Of a DNA stretch of 33,803 nt, positions 24,598-33,660 are shown one piece after another (the first letter of the stretch is position 1; the number at the start of each line of letters is the position of its first letter). Under the pieces are notes generated by a model that was not told the DNA's origin, searched no databases, and saw only the letters and a program-made list of their open reading frames with translations. The DNA comes from Deltaproteobacteria bacterium (GTDB lineage Bacteria > Desulfobacterota > DSM-4660 > Desulfatiglandales > Desulfatiglandaceae). A program made the position numbers and the translations under genes. Location: positions 1-33,803 of the forward strand of contig JABGPV010000017.1 of the NCBI GenBank assembly GCA_018644785.1. The letters are read 5' to 3'.

Positions 24598-27480
24598 CTA
24601 AGGCTGCCTCGTGAGGCGGAACCCGAGGTGGATGTACCTGGCGGTGGGGCTGTAGTAGTTGCGAAAGGCTGACCGGGAGTACCCCGCGGTGCTGTACCAA
24701 CTGCCGCCCCGATTCACCCGATTTGAGCCTGATGATGGCCCCGCAGGATCGGTCGATGGGCTCGAATCGTAGTAACTGCTGCTATACCAATCCTGGCACC
24801 ATTCCCACACATTCCCGGTCATGTCGTACAGCCCCCATGCGTTTGGGGTTTTCTGGGCCACTGGGTGGGTTTCAGAACCCGAATTATAAGTGTACCAGCC
24901 GATGGCATCCAGGTTGGGGTCATATCCGCTCCCCGTCTCAGTGATGCCCCCGTTATAAAACGCCGTGATGCTCCCCGCCCGGGCAGCATAACCCCACTGG
25001 GCTTCAGTGGGAAGATCGTAGGTCCCTTCCCCGCGGGCGTTCATATACCCGAGAAATACCTGTACGTCATCCCAAGATACTTTCTCAACCGGACAGGTGG
25101 GGCACCCTGAAAAATAGGACGGGCTGCTCCCCATCACAGCCTCCCACTGGGCCTGGGTCACCTCCGTCTGCTGCATGTAAAAGGGCTGGGTGAGCGTCAC
25201 CTGGTGCTGGGGCCATTCGTCTTCGTCGCTGTCCGCTCCCGGTTCATCAGATGGAGACCCCATGGTGAATGTGCCGGCCGGGAGGAGGATAAAGGTCATA
25301 CCAAGGCTGTTGGTGTAGGTGGAAGGTAACTTCCCCGAAACTGAAACCGACATGGTCTTCGAGAAGCCGCCGCTGTCAAAGTACGTGATGGTTGCGGAAC
25401 CCGACGATACACCCGTCACCGAAAGGGTGCTACCGTCTATACCCACTGTCGCAACGGCCGTATTTTCGGAGCGGGCTCCATACGCCCCTACTCCGCTGGT
25501 AAGGGTGCAGAAACCCGTCTGGCCCACCGAAAGGCTCAGGCTTACAGGGTTTACCAGGAGACCAACATATACACTTCCAACCCAAACCGACATGGTCCTC
25601 CAGTCTCCGCCGCTGTCAAAATACGTCACCGTCGTTGTACCGTCGGACACCCCTATGACTGTAAGGGTATTGCCGCTCAAATATGTGGTGGCAACACTTG
25701 TGTTTTCGGAGCGGGCTCCATACACCTCTGTGCCGCCGGTAAGGGTGCAGAAACCCGTCTGGCCCACCAAAAAGCTCAGACTGCTGGGGCTCACTGCCAG
25801 GTCACCTGAACCTGAATCTGAACCTCCAACCGAAATCGCCATCGTCCCCCAGTCTCCGCCGTTGTCAAAATACGTCACCGTCGCAGATCCCGACGATACA
25901 CCCGTCACCGAAATGGTGCTACCGTTCAAACCAATCGTCGCAATTCCCGTGTTCTCCGAGCGTGCACCGTAAACTCCCGTTCCGCCACTCAGTGTACACG
26001 TACCCGTTTGACCCTCCGATAGGCTCAGGCTACTGGGGCTCACTGCCAGGTCACCTGAACCTGAATCTGAACCTCCAACCGAAATCGCCATCGTCCCCCA
26101 GTCTCCGCCGTTGTCAAAATACGTCACCGTCGCAGATCCCGACGATACACCCGTCACCGAAATGGTGCTACCGTTCAAACCAATCGTCGCAATTCCCGTG
26201 TTCTCCGAGCGTGCACCGTAAACTCCCGTTCCGCCACTCAGTGTACACGTACCCGTCTGACCCTCCGATAGGCTCAGGCTACTGGGGCTCACTGTCAGGG
26301 GACCTGATGCTACAACCGTAACCGCCACCGTCCCCGAGTCTCCGCCAGTGTCAGAATACGTCACCGTCACAGATCCCGACGATACACCCGTCACCGATAG
26401 GGTGCTCCCGTTCAATCCCACCGTCGCAACAGCGGTGTTTCCCGAGCGCGCACTGTAGACTCCCGTTCCACCGCTCAGTGTGCAGGTCCCCGTCTGACCC
26501 TCCGATAGGCTCAGGCTGCTGGGGCTCACTGATAGCGGTGGGCCTGAATATGATTCGGCAACCGTAACCGACATTGTCCCCCATTCCCCGCCGCTGTCAG
26601 AGTACGTGATGGTTGCGGAACCCGCCGATACACCCGTCACTGATAGGGTGCTCCCGTTCAATCCCACCGTCGCAACAGCGGTGTTTCCCGAGCGCGCGCT
26701 GTAGACTCCCGTTCCACCGCTCAGTGTGCAGGTCCCCGTTTGACCCTCCGATAGGCTCAGGCTACTGGGGCTCACCATCAGGGGGGCCTCCTGCAGTTCA
26801 TAGGTGCCGCCGGGGCGAATCATCTTCACCCAGCCAATACCATGGGCCAGATAGTACGTATAGGAGACGGTCCCAAGGGCACCAGTGCTGGCCTGCCACT
26901 CGTTCACCATGACCAATTGATAGGTCGTAAAGGTCCCAGCCGGTACGGTTGTGGTGTGGGGACCTGTGACCGTGATGGTATAAGAGTCGCTACCCATGCC
27001 TACATACTCGTCATCCTTGTATTCATCCCGCTGCCAGCTCTGAGTATAGGTTTTACCCACCTCCAAGACTGGCGGCAGGAAATCCTGCGCACCAGAAGCA
27101 ACATAGACCCATTTCACAATAGTCAACACCTGGAAATCACGCTCACCAGAAGTAACATAGGCAAAGCTCTCATCGACTATGCTTTCATAAAACACGGCTC
27201 CATAATACTTCAAGTTCCCTGAATAATCATAATTGAAAAACTGATGAGTGTTCCCCTTTTCATCAGGCCAGTCAACAGTGAAGACATCTTCCATAATATA
27301 GGGACTGTAGGGCCCATAGGATACGACGACCTGACCATTGTTCGTAAAATCCTCAATGTATCCATCATTCAAGGCCCAATAATCCTGGGTATTGATGGTT
27401 TCTGCCAGGGCGATGGATTTACCAGCCAAGCCAAGGACCGCAAAAAAAGCCAGCAAACTCAAAAAAAATCTAGTCTTCAT
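24598..27480 (-). CDS. Secreted protein with six Ig-like repeats and a C-terminal FGE-sulfatase domain
   Basis: 960 residues from ATG 27480, which has GGAGG six bases upstream and begins the signal peptide (MKTRFFLSLLAFFAVLG). Residues about 27-240 are an unrecognised beta-rich domain. Six tandem bacterial Ig-like repeats of about 82 residues follow (core SLSLSEGQTGTCTLSGGTG), two of them identical. The last 240 residues are an FGE-sulfatase-like domain (SLGMTFILLPAGTFTMGS, TEVTQAQWEAVMG, NVWEWCQDW). Its end, RGGSWYSTAGYSRSAFRN to YIHLGFRLTR, looks like a retroelement variable region. Probably a surface binding protein displayed on an Ig stalk, in one operon with the caspase gene 69 bp upstream. 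Confidence 0.87.
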   Translation of the reverse strand: MKTRFFLSLLAFFAVLGLAGKSIALAETINTQDYWALNDGYIEDFTNNGQVVVSYGPYSPYIMEDVFTVDWPDEKGNTHQFFNYDYSGNLKYYGAVFYESIVDESFAYVTSGERDFQVLTIVKWVYVASGAQDFLPPVLEVGKTYTQSWQRDEYKDDEYVGMGSDSYTITVTGPHTTTVPAGTFTTYQLVMVNEWQASTGALGTVSYTYYLAHGIGWVKMIRPGGTYELQEAPLMVSPSSLSLSEGQTGTCTLSGGTGVYSARSGNTAVATVGLNGSTLSVTGVSAGSATITYSDSGGEWGTMSVTVAESYSGPPLSVSPSSLSLSEGQTGTCTLSGGTGVYSARSGNTAVATVGLNGSTLSVTGVSSGSVTVTYSDTGGDSGTVAVTVVASGPLTVSPSSLSLSEGQTGTCTLSGGTGVYGARSENTGIATIGLNGSTISVTGVSSGSATVTYFDNGGDWGTMAISVGGSDSGSGDLAVSPSSLSLSEGQTGTCTLSGGTGVYGARSENTGIATIGLNGSTISVTGVSSGSATVTYFDNGGDWGTMAISVGGSDSGSGDLAVSPSSLSFLVGQTGFCTLTGGTEVYGARSENTSVATTYLSGNTLTVIGVSDGTTTVTYFDSGGDWRTMSVWVGSVYVGLLVNPVSLSLSVGQTGFCTLTSGVGAYGARSENTAVATVGIDGSTLSVTGVSSGSATITYFDSGGFSKTMSVSVSGKLPSTYTNSLGMTFILLPAGTFTMGSPSDEPGADSDEDEWPQHQVTLTQPFYMQQTEVTQAQWEAVMGSSPSYFSGCPTCPVEKVSWDDVQVFLGYMNARGEGTYDLPTEAQWGYAARAGSITAFYNGGITETGSGYDPNLDAIGWYTYNSGSETHPVAQKTPNAWGLYDMTGNVWEWCQDWYSSSYYDSSPSTDPAGPSSGSNRVNRGGSWYSTAGYSRSAFRNYYSPTARYIHLGFRLTRQP
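25321..26790 (-). repeat. Six tandem Ig-domain coding repeats, two nearly identical
   Basis: Units of about 245 bases. Units starting near 25801 and 26050 are offset by 249 bases and encode the same 83 residues, so a recent duplication or gene conversion is likely. The other units have diverged. The array is in frame throughout. Confidence 0.85.
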
Positions 27481-27549
27481 CTTTTTCCTCCAAAACGGAT
27501 TTTTCCCGGACAACTGAACAAGATACCCAATGTTTTCGATAGCACGGCG

Positions 27550-29289
27550 CTATCCGCCACCGCCGCCACCGCCGCCACCGCCGCCACCGCCACCAGTGCC
27601 GTGATCTTTATCACCAGTTTCAGACATATTCTTATAAAGCGTCACATCCAATTCGAAGGTTTCGCCAGGGCTGATATTGATGATTCTTACTTCTTCCAGG
27701 TATTCGTCTTCATACACCCTTATCTCATGCCTGCCCGGGGCAATATCCTGCGCTCTGAAAGGCGCCGTGCCCCGGTAAATCCAAGCTTCTTCACGGTCCG
27801 CCCAGAAGGATATTTCCTTCTTGTCGATATAAACTTTAGCATCTTTGATGTTGCTGGTGACGATCAAAAGGGCGGCTTCTTTTGCAGGTTTTACTTTAGG
27901 CACATGAAGAGACGCGGTTTTAAGCGGTTCACCGGGTGAGGCCTCGGGAGACGCGGTAGTGGTTGCCTGTACTTTTGGTTTTTGCACCTTTACGGCCGCT
28001 GTCTGGACGGTCACTTTATGGGCCTTCGCTTCTCTTTCCCGCCTCAGGTTTTCGGCTTCCTGTTTGAGCCTTTCCTTTTCAAGCCGGACCCGCTCCAATT
28101 CCGCTTCAAGGGCCTGTCTCTTTTGCGCTTCCCGGTCAACCAGTTCCTTTGAATTGGAGAGTCTGGCTTCGTATTCTTTCACACGGATATCGGCCAGTTT
28201 CGCTACGGTCTCCCGTTCTTTTCCCAGTTGCGCGATCTGGTTCTCCAGCGCCTTCTTTTCCTTCAGCGTCTTTGTCCCCTGCTGTTGGGCCTGTTGCTGC
28301 TGTTGAAGCAATTGTTTCATTTCCTTGAGCAACTGGTGTGTCTCTTCACGTTCGGTGCGCAGGTTCCGAATGTCCTTGAGGAGATCCTGCCGTTGGGATG
28401 TGAGCTGTTTCCGCTGCTGTTGTTTTGCCAGGGTTTTCAGCGGCACAAAGATAAAGTCCCCCTGGTCCAGGTCCGGATTGTTGATTTTGCCGTACTGGGG
28501 GTGCTGCTGTCTGCGGGTGTAGTTGACCACATTATCTGCCAGGTACATACCCATTTCGGAGCCAGTAATGTAGCCGTCACCAGTCCTGTCGGCGGCCCCC
28601 TTCAAACCGATCAAGAAACATCGCTTGAACATGCTCTTGTCCGGCACCTGCTCGTCTTCACGACCGGCAGTGATATACTGCCGCACAGGAAGAGTGCTCT
28701 TCTCTGTAATGCCACTGGGTGCCGCCCGTACGAGGGAAAACAGGGCCCCTGAAAAACAGGAGTCAAACAGCATCAACACATGTTTGGCCCGTATCCTGAG
28801 GGATGCTGACTCAATATCCCGCATGCTCACGGCCCGGGACGCAAACCCCATGGGGTTTTTCGCAAGCATGGGACAGTCACTAGGAATAAGGTAGCCCATC
28901 TTGGCGCCGTCTGCCATGATTTCAGTTTCGCCGTGACCGGCGTAATAAAAAAGCACTGCCCGGTTCTTTTTGCGGCCCATGCGGTAGGTCATTTCGTTGA
29001 TGGCAGTCTTCAATTTTTGGGAATCAGGATTGGTCACGAGATTTGCGGAAAATCCCATTTCCCCCAACAGTTTCGCCACTTCTTCTGCGTCACTCACAGC
29101 ATAGGGCAAATCCGGCCACTGTTGATAATCGCTGATGCCCACTACCAGAGCATGGTAACTATCGTAGATAGGCATGTTCAAGCCTTTGGCTGAAACAATT
29201 GCGGTCCCTCGGTTGGCGGAATACAGAACTGCTGGAACCAAAAGAGATAGTGTGAAGATAGCAAAGATAAGAATTGCGATTTTTTTCAT
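27550..29289 (-). CDS. Secreted caspase-like protease with coiled coil, PEGA-like domain and polyglycine tail
   Basis: 579 residues. Signal peptide (about 1-25); peptidase C14 domain with catalytic His (FYYAGHGETE) and Cys (LMLFDSCFSGA) intact; a long Gln/Glu/Lys-rich coiled coil (about 295-440); a PEGA-like beta domain (about 480-560); and about 14 consecutive glycines at the C-terminus before TAG. The caspase part closely parallels the caspase-FGE fusion at 18848, so the two are paralogues with different C-terminal halves. An AGAGG site precedes the ATG. It is first of two genes with the Ig-FGE protein. Confidence 0.87.
   Translation of the reverse strand: MKKIAILIFAIFTLSLLVPAVLYSANRGTAIVSAKGLNMPIYDSYHALVVGISDYQQWPDLPYAVSDAEEVAKLLGEMGFSANLVTNPDSQKLKTAINEMTYRMGRKKNRAVLFYYAGHGETEIMADGAKMGYLIPSDCPMLAKNPMGFASRAVSMRDIESASLRIRAKHVLMLFDSCFSGALFSLVRAAPSGITEKSTLPVRQYITAGREDEQVPDKSMFKRCFLIGLKGAADRTGDGYITGSEMGMYLADNVVNYTRRQQHPQYGKINNPDLDQGDFIFVPLKTLAKQQQRKQLTSQRQDLLKDIRNLRTEREETHQLLKEMKQLLQQQQQAQQQGTKTLKEKKALENQIAQLGKERETVAKLADIRVKEYEARLSNSKELVDREAQKRQALEAELERVRLEKERLKQEAENLRREREAKAHKVTVQTAAVKVQKPKVQATTTASPEASPGEPLKTASLHVPKVKPAKEAALLIVTSNIKDAKVYIDKKEISFWADREEAWIYRGTAPFRAQDIAPGRHEIRVYEDEYLEEVRIINISPGETFELDVTLYKNMSETGDKDHGTGGGGGGGGGGGGGG
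27553..27596 (-). repeat. GGTGGCGGC microsatellite encoding the polyglycine tail
   Basis: Nearly four units of the nonamer GGTGGCGGC end four bases before the TAG stop. Unit gain or loss changes tail length by three glycines without shifting frame. The stop codon lies inside a short hairpin (GATAGC 27538-27543 with GCTATC 27549-27554). Confidence 0.8.
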
Positions 29290-30132
29290 AAGCTGCCTCT
29301 GTTGGGATTCCCTTTGTGCCTAGCAAACAAAAAAGCCAAGAAGGTATCCCAGAGAAAGTTCTCATGAATAAGTAATCATTTTTATGCCTAGCAAAGTGGA
29401 TTTCGGATGTCAATATTATTTTTATCGAAGAACAAAAATAAATTCTGGAATAGCGGACGCAAAGTCCATTTGTGGGACTTGAAAAATTAGATATCTTCAA
29501 AGGCAGTCAATACAACATAAACAAACTGACAACATAACGTGCATGATCTTTCCGTAGCATAGCGGTCAAAATTTCGCAAGATTGGAAGATGTATCCTCAC
29601 ATTCAGCTGGGACTATCTTGACAAAGCCTGGAAGTATTGGCAGGCAAAAAACCTTGTGAATATCTGGATCGAACGGATTTGCTGATATTGAATTAATCGC
29701 CAAGAAGCGCCACTGAAATATGTTGGGTTTCCATAAAAAAATCCAAAATATCAGTGTCATTCCAAACCTGGCATAAGCCTTACATATCCACGAATGTGGC
29801 CAGGTTTTTGAAGGCAAGTTGGATGTGTTTACAAGCACAACGCATGGAAGCTGAGCAATTTTATGCTCATCTCGTCGCGGGAGAATGTTTCTGGTGTCGG
29901 CCAATGTCCGGCTGTTTTGGGAAATTGTGGTGCAAAAAAATCGTCCCGCCTGTGCGGATAAATCCGCACCTACAGTTCTACCGATAGCACAACATGGCCG
30001 AAAAGATGATCAAGGCCTCATCAATAAAACGGTCTTCAAGATCAAACGCTGAATTTCCCTTCGATATTCCTTGTTCGATATTCGACATTTGTCTTTTCTA
30101 AAATTTCAAATCTCTTTGGCCAGGATCTCACG
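29290..30132. other. Non-coding region between the caspase and Nudix genes
   Basis: No gene is supported; open frames here have no protein-like features. It contains a palindrome GTGCGGAT-AA-ATCCGCAC at 29952-29969 (REP-like) and two copies of TTCGATATTC at 30060-30069 and 30074-30083. The promoter of the caspase operon should lie near 29300-29420, which is AT-rich, but I could not single out boxes. Confidence 0.55.
29952..29969. repeat. REP-like palindrome
   Basis: GTGCGGAT and ATCCGCAC form an eight-base perfect inverted repeat with a two-base spacer in non-coding DNA. Confidence 0.65.
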
Positions 30133-30969
30133 TTATGAACCATTCCGGTAATATTTTTCATCAATAACCCCATCCACCACCTCCAACCCATCCATCCCGG
30201 GCTCTTTGAACCCGAATATCAACTCCAAAAAAACCATGATAATCCGGTAGGTGGCGCCCCAGAGCACATCTGTGCCCACCATGGTCCGGTGCAGGAAGCA
30301 GGGGAAATGTTGAAACCCGCCACCTTTCTCCGGCCCTTTCGGCGCGTTGAAAAGCAGCTTGTATTGCGCATAGTTGTCTTTATTCAGAAGCTCCCGCAAG
30401 GGGATGTGAACAATTTTTTCAACTTCCCGGTTGATAAAAAAGCGCCCCTGACTGCGAATCCAGCCCACAAAGGGAAAGATCTCCCGCCGAAACATCACCA
30501 GGCGCTGGGGCGGTAACGGCCCGAGAAATTGAACACCCAAAGGGTTCAACGCCATCTCCTCGAAACTCTCCCTGATGCTGGTGGCAAAAAGAAGCGACAA
30601 TCGCCTGGCCTGTCTGGGCCTTTCCTTCTGCCATTTGGACCAATAGGGCCAGCGGTAAAGGGGGAAAAAAGGAAGCCTCATGAATTGTGCCAGCTTCGGG
30701 TCCAGGCCATGGGAAATGGCACCGCCCGGGAAACAAAGGTCTCCCGGTTGTTTAACCACCCGGGAGCGCTTATTGAGAACCAGACAGGGGGTATGGGATA
30801 AACCGGAATTCGGGCATTTCCCACTGAGCGGGAAAAGAACGGCCGATGCCCCCGGGGATTCAGCCACCCCTCGGGGGAAAAGGCGTTCCCCCATGCTCTG
30901 CTCCTGGAGGATTTCCTGAATATGACTAGTTAAACGGGAAGAATCCTCCAGTAGATTTTCCCTTTCCAT
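30133..30969 (-). CDS. Nudix hydrolase, CoA pyrophosphatase-like
   Basis: 278 residues from ATG 30969, which has GGAG six bases upstream; the frame stays open to 31083 but would run into the divergent transporter. Nudix landmarks: QPGDLCFPGGAI, then SIRESFEEMALNP with the REx2EE metal-binding core. About 45 residues separate the two halves where the classical box has about 12, so there is an insertion rich in Trp, Arg and Pro (PLYRWPYWSKWQKERP). Members cleave CoA or other nucleoside diphosphate derivatives. Substrate not determined. Confidence 0.82.
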   Translation of the reverse strand: MERENLLEDSSRLTSHIQEILQEQSMGERLFPRGVAESPGASAVLFPLSGKCPNSGLSHTPCLVLNKRSRVVKQPGDLCFPGGAISHGLDPKLAQFMRLPFFPLYRWPYWSKWQKERPRQARRLSLLFATSIRESFEEMALNPLGVQFLGPLPPQRLVMFRREIFPFVGWIRSQGRFFINREVEKIVHIPLRELLNKDNYAQYKLLFNAPKGPEKGGGFQHFPCFLHRTMVGTDVLWGATYRIIMVFLELIFGFKEPGMDGLEVVDGVIDEKYYRNGS

Positions 30970-31090
30970 CAAAAACTCCTGTAATAAGCGTGCAGGGTGA
31001 TAATTGACATCTCTTTGGAATTTACGTACTCTCAGAGCCTCGACAAACGAGCAACTGCTACTGATAAAGAGGACCGTAAACAAAGCCCTG

Positions 31091-32533
31091 ATGCCAGCCC
31101 TGCCCTACAAGTGGAAAGCCCTGATCACCGTGGCCATGGGAACCATGATGGCCACCATGGACGTCAGCATCACCACCATCGCTTTCCCCGAACTGACCCG
31201 TGTATTTCAAACGGATCTTGCCACGATCATGTGGATTGTTGTGGCCTACATCCTGGTCAGCAGCAGCCTGATGCTCGTTTTCGGAAAAATAAGCGATTTT
31301 ATCGGCAGGAGCCGGATTTATACCGCAGGCATGGCGGTCTTTACATTGGGTATGGTTGCCTGCGCCCTGGCCCAGAATGTGGAACAGATCATCATCTTCC
31401 GGATTGTCCAGGCCCTGGGAGCGGCCATGTCCATTGCCTGCGGAACAGCCATCGTCACCGAAGCCTTTCCCGCCAATGAAACCGGGAAAGGGTTGGGGAT
31501 GCTCAGCATGTCCGTCTCCGCGGGATTTATAATGGGTCCCATTATCGGCGGTTTTCTTCTGGAATGGCTGGATTGGCGATCTCTGTTTTACACGAGAGCC
31601 CCCATCGGCATCTGCACATTTTTGATGGCCATGGCCCTGCTCAAGAAAGATGTGGTCCGGTCCGGTAAAATCAAGCTCGACATTGTGGGAACCCTGACCT
31701 CTTCCGCCGGTCTTTTCTGTCTGATCTTCGGCATGTCCCATATCAAAAATCACGGCTTTCAAGCACCCATCGTTCTTCTTTTGGTTGGGAGCGGACTCGT
31801 CATATTGTTTCTCTTTATCCTGGTGGAACGTCGGGCAACGGATCCCATCGTCGATTTGGCGCTTTTTAAGAATCGCACTTTTTCATATGCCATGGCCGGC
31901 CTTCTGCTCTTTTTCCTGGCCGTACCCCCCTACATTCTTATCATGCCCTTTTACCTCATGGAAGGCATCAATCTCTCTCCACTGGAATCGGGGATGCTGA
32001 TGGCCGTGGTCTCCATGGTCACCATGGTCGCCAGTCCACTCAGCGGTACCCTTTCCGACCGTTTCGGACCGGTCTGGCCGTCGGCATTCGGCGCGGGCGC
32101 CACCGCCGCTGCCTTTTTCTGCATGCTCGGGTTTGACCTTCAAACGGAAATTGCCACCATCATTCCCATCCTGATCCTGCTGGGCCTGGGTGTGGGCGCT
32201 TTTCAGCCGCCTAACAACAGCACCATCATGGGTGCTGTAGAGCGAAGAAGACTGGGTTCTGCATCAGCCCTTATTGCCACTGAACGACAGGTGGGTATTT
32301 CACTTGGAATGGCCATGTCAGGGGCCATTTTTTCCGCCAGGCAAACCATGTATCAGGGCGTACTGAGTCTTGAAGGATGGAGTAATGCGCAAGCCCTCAG
32401 GCGCGCCATACCTCCCGCCTATCAGGAAGTGCTCCTCATATCCGTATTTCTGGCATTTGGCGCCATGGCTTTCGCCCTGATGTCTGCCGGGGGGAAAACC
32501 AAAAAAAAGCCGAAAAGGGTCCTTCCCACTTGA
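31091..32533 (+). CDS. MFS drug transporter, DHA2 (EmrB/QacA) family
   Basis: 480 residues from ATG 31091; a TTG at 31004 is in frame but adds a hydrophilic leader. About 14 membrane helices. The first helix carries MATMDVSITTIAFPEL (the DHA2 motif D region), and the first loop has motif A, GKISDFIGRSRIY. Proton-driven export of lipophilic compounds is the family role. No membrane-fusion (EmrA) partner is adjacent. The last codons overlap the terminator of fabH on the other strand. Divergent from the Nudix gene. Confidence 0.9.
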   Translation: MPALPYKWKALITVAMGTMMATMDVSITTIAFPELTRVFQTDLATIMWIVVAYILVSSSLMLVFGKISDFIGRSRIYTAGMAVFTLGMVACALAQNVEQIIIFRIVQALGAAMSIACGTAIVTEAFPANETGKGLGMLSMSVSAGFIMGPIIGGFLLEWLDWRSLFYTRAPIGICTFLMAMALLKKDVVRSGKIKLDIVGTLTSSAGLFCLIFGMSHIKNHGFQAPIVLLLVGSGLVILFLFILVERRATDPIVDLALFKNRTFSYAMAGLLLFFLAVPPYILIMPFYLMEGINLSPLESGMLMAVVSMVTMVASPLSGTLSDRFGPVWPSAFGAGATAAAFFCMLGFDLQTEIATIIPILILLGLGVGAFQPPNNSTIMGAVERRRLGSASALIATERQVGISLGMAMSGAIFSARQTMYQGVLSLEGWSNAQALRRAIPPAYQEVLLISVFLAFGAMAFALMSAGGKTKKKPKRVLPT

Positions 32534-32554
32534 GATAAACCATCCTTTTCGGCT
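32500..32554 (-). terminator. Rho-independent terminator of fabH
   Basis: Reading leftwards after the fabH stop: AGCCGAAAAGG (32554-32544) pairs perfectly with CCTTTTCGGCT (32518-32508), then eight T residues (32507-32500). The 11-base stem has a 25-base loop. It overlaps the 3' end of the transporter gene; on the plus strand the hairpin lacks a good T tract. Confidence 0.85.
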
Positions 32555-32571
32555 TCAGGCAAATCTGTTGA

Positions 32572-33573
32572 TTATATGGACCACTTTAACAACGAGGCGC
32601 CCCAGGTCAACCCAGCCCCGAAACTCACCAGGAGGACATTGGCGCCGGGCGCCAACCGCCCCTCTCCATAGGCCTCATCCATGGCAAGGGGAATGGAGGC
32701 TGAAGACGTGTTCCCATACCGCTGAATATTGGTATAAACCTTATCCATGGGGAGTTTCAAATTCTTGGCCGTAGCCTGAATAATGCGAATATTGGCCTGA
32801 TGGGGAATCATGATATCCACATCTGCTTCTTCCATATCATTATGGGTGAGCGCCTCCCTGGCAATGGATGTCAAGCAATTGATAGCCCGTTTAAAAAGAC
32901 GATTCCCCTCCATTCGAAGGTGAAAAGATTTTTGATCAACGCAACTCAAGATCTCCGGAAGACTTAATTTTCCTTCTGATGAATACAGAAGATCTCCGAG
33001 ACGGCCGTCAGACTTCAAATGGGTGGACAATATCCCGCCATCGCCTTTTTCCGCGGTTAACACCACGGCGCCCGCTCCGTCCCCGAGGAGTACGCAGGTC
33101 CCGCGGTCTTCCCAGTTCAAAATGGTGGAAAGCCGCTCCACCCCCATAACAAGCGCCGTTTTACAGGTGCCGCATTGAATCGCGTTGTTGGCCATTGAGA
33201 GAGAATACAAAAACCCCGAACATCCGGCTGAAACATCGAAAGCCGCAGCGTTTGAAGCACCCAGGGCCTCCTGCACCATACAGGCGGCAGAGGGAAACTG
33301 TCGGTCCGGTGTGACCGTTCCCGCCACGATCATATCCAGTTTGTCAGGTGAGATGCCTGCCATATCCAGAGCATTTCGTGACGCCCGGGCCGCAAGATCC
33401 GTAGTGGTTTCATTCAGGTCTTTTGATGAAATACGCCGCTCTTCAATACCGCTTCGCCGTACAATCCATTCATTATTGGTATCTACAATGCCCTCAAGGT
33501 CCGCATTGGACAATATCCTTTTTGGCGCCGCTGAACCGGTCCCAACAATCCTTCCTCTTGGCATACTTGCCAT
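32572..33573 (-). CDS. fabH: 3-oxoacyl-ACP synthase III (KAS III)
   Basis: Condenses acetyl-CoA (or another acyl-CoA) with malonyl-ACP to start fatty acid synthesis. 333 residues, full length. The catalytic triad is present: Cys in FDVSAGCSGFLYSL, His in IPHQANIRII and Asn in YGNTSSASIP. The N-terminus (GRIVGTGSAAPKRILSN, TNNEWIVRRSGIEERR) is typical. GGAAGGA lies ten bases before ATG 33573; an in-frame ATG at 33564 is possible. No other fab genes adjoin, so it could instead serve a specialised starter unit. Confidence 0.93.
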   Translation of the reverse strand: MASMPRGRIVGTGSAAPKRILSNADLEGIVDTNNEWIVRRSGIEERRISSKDLNETTTDLAARASRNALDMAGISPDKLDMIVAGTVTPDRQFPSAACMVQEALGASNAAAFDVSAGCSGFLYSLSMANNAIQCGTCKTALVMGVERLSTILNWEDRGTCVLLGDGAGAVVLTAEKGDGGILSTHLKSDGRLGDLLYSSEGKLSLPEILSCVDQKSFHLRMEGNRLFKRAINCLTSIAREALTHNDMEEADVDIMIPHQANIRIIQATAKNLKLPMDKVYTNIQRYGNTSSASIPLAMDEAYGEGRLAPGANVLLVSFGAGLTWGASLLKWSI

Positions 33574-33660
33574 CTTACATATATCCTTCCAGAACCAATA
33601 ATTTTCGATCTGTGACTGTTGGAACGGCTAATCCCAAAGGTGCAAATGTTTTCAGAAGGG

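Noticed and set aside
25321..26790. CRISPR-like regular repeats
   Set aside because: Units are about 245 bases, in frame and encode Ig-like domains; there are no short repeats with unique spacers.
29566..29904. 112-codon minus-strand open frame
   Set aside because: Composition rich in Trp, Phe and Pro without any recognisable domain or ribosome site; probably chance.
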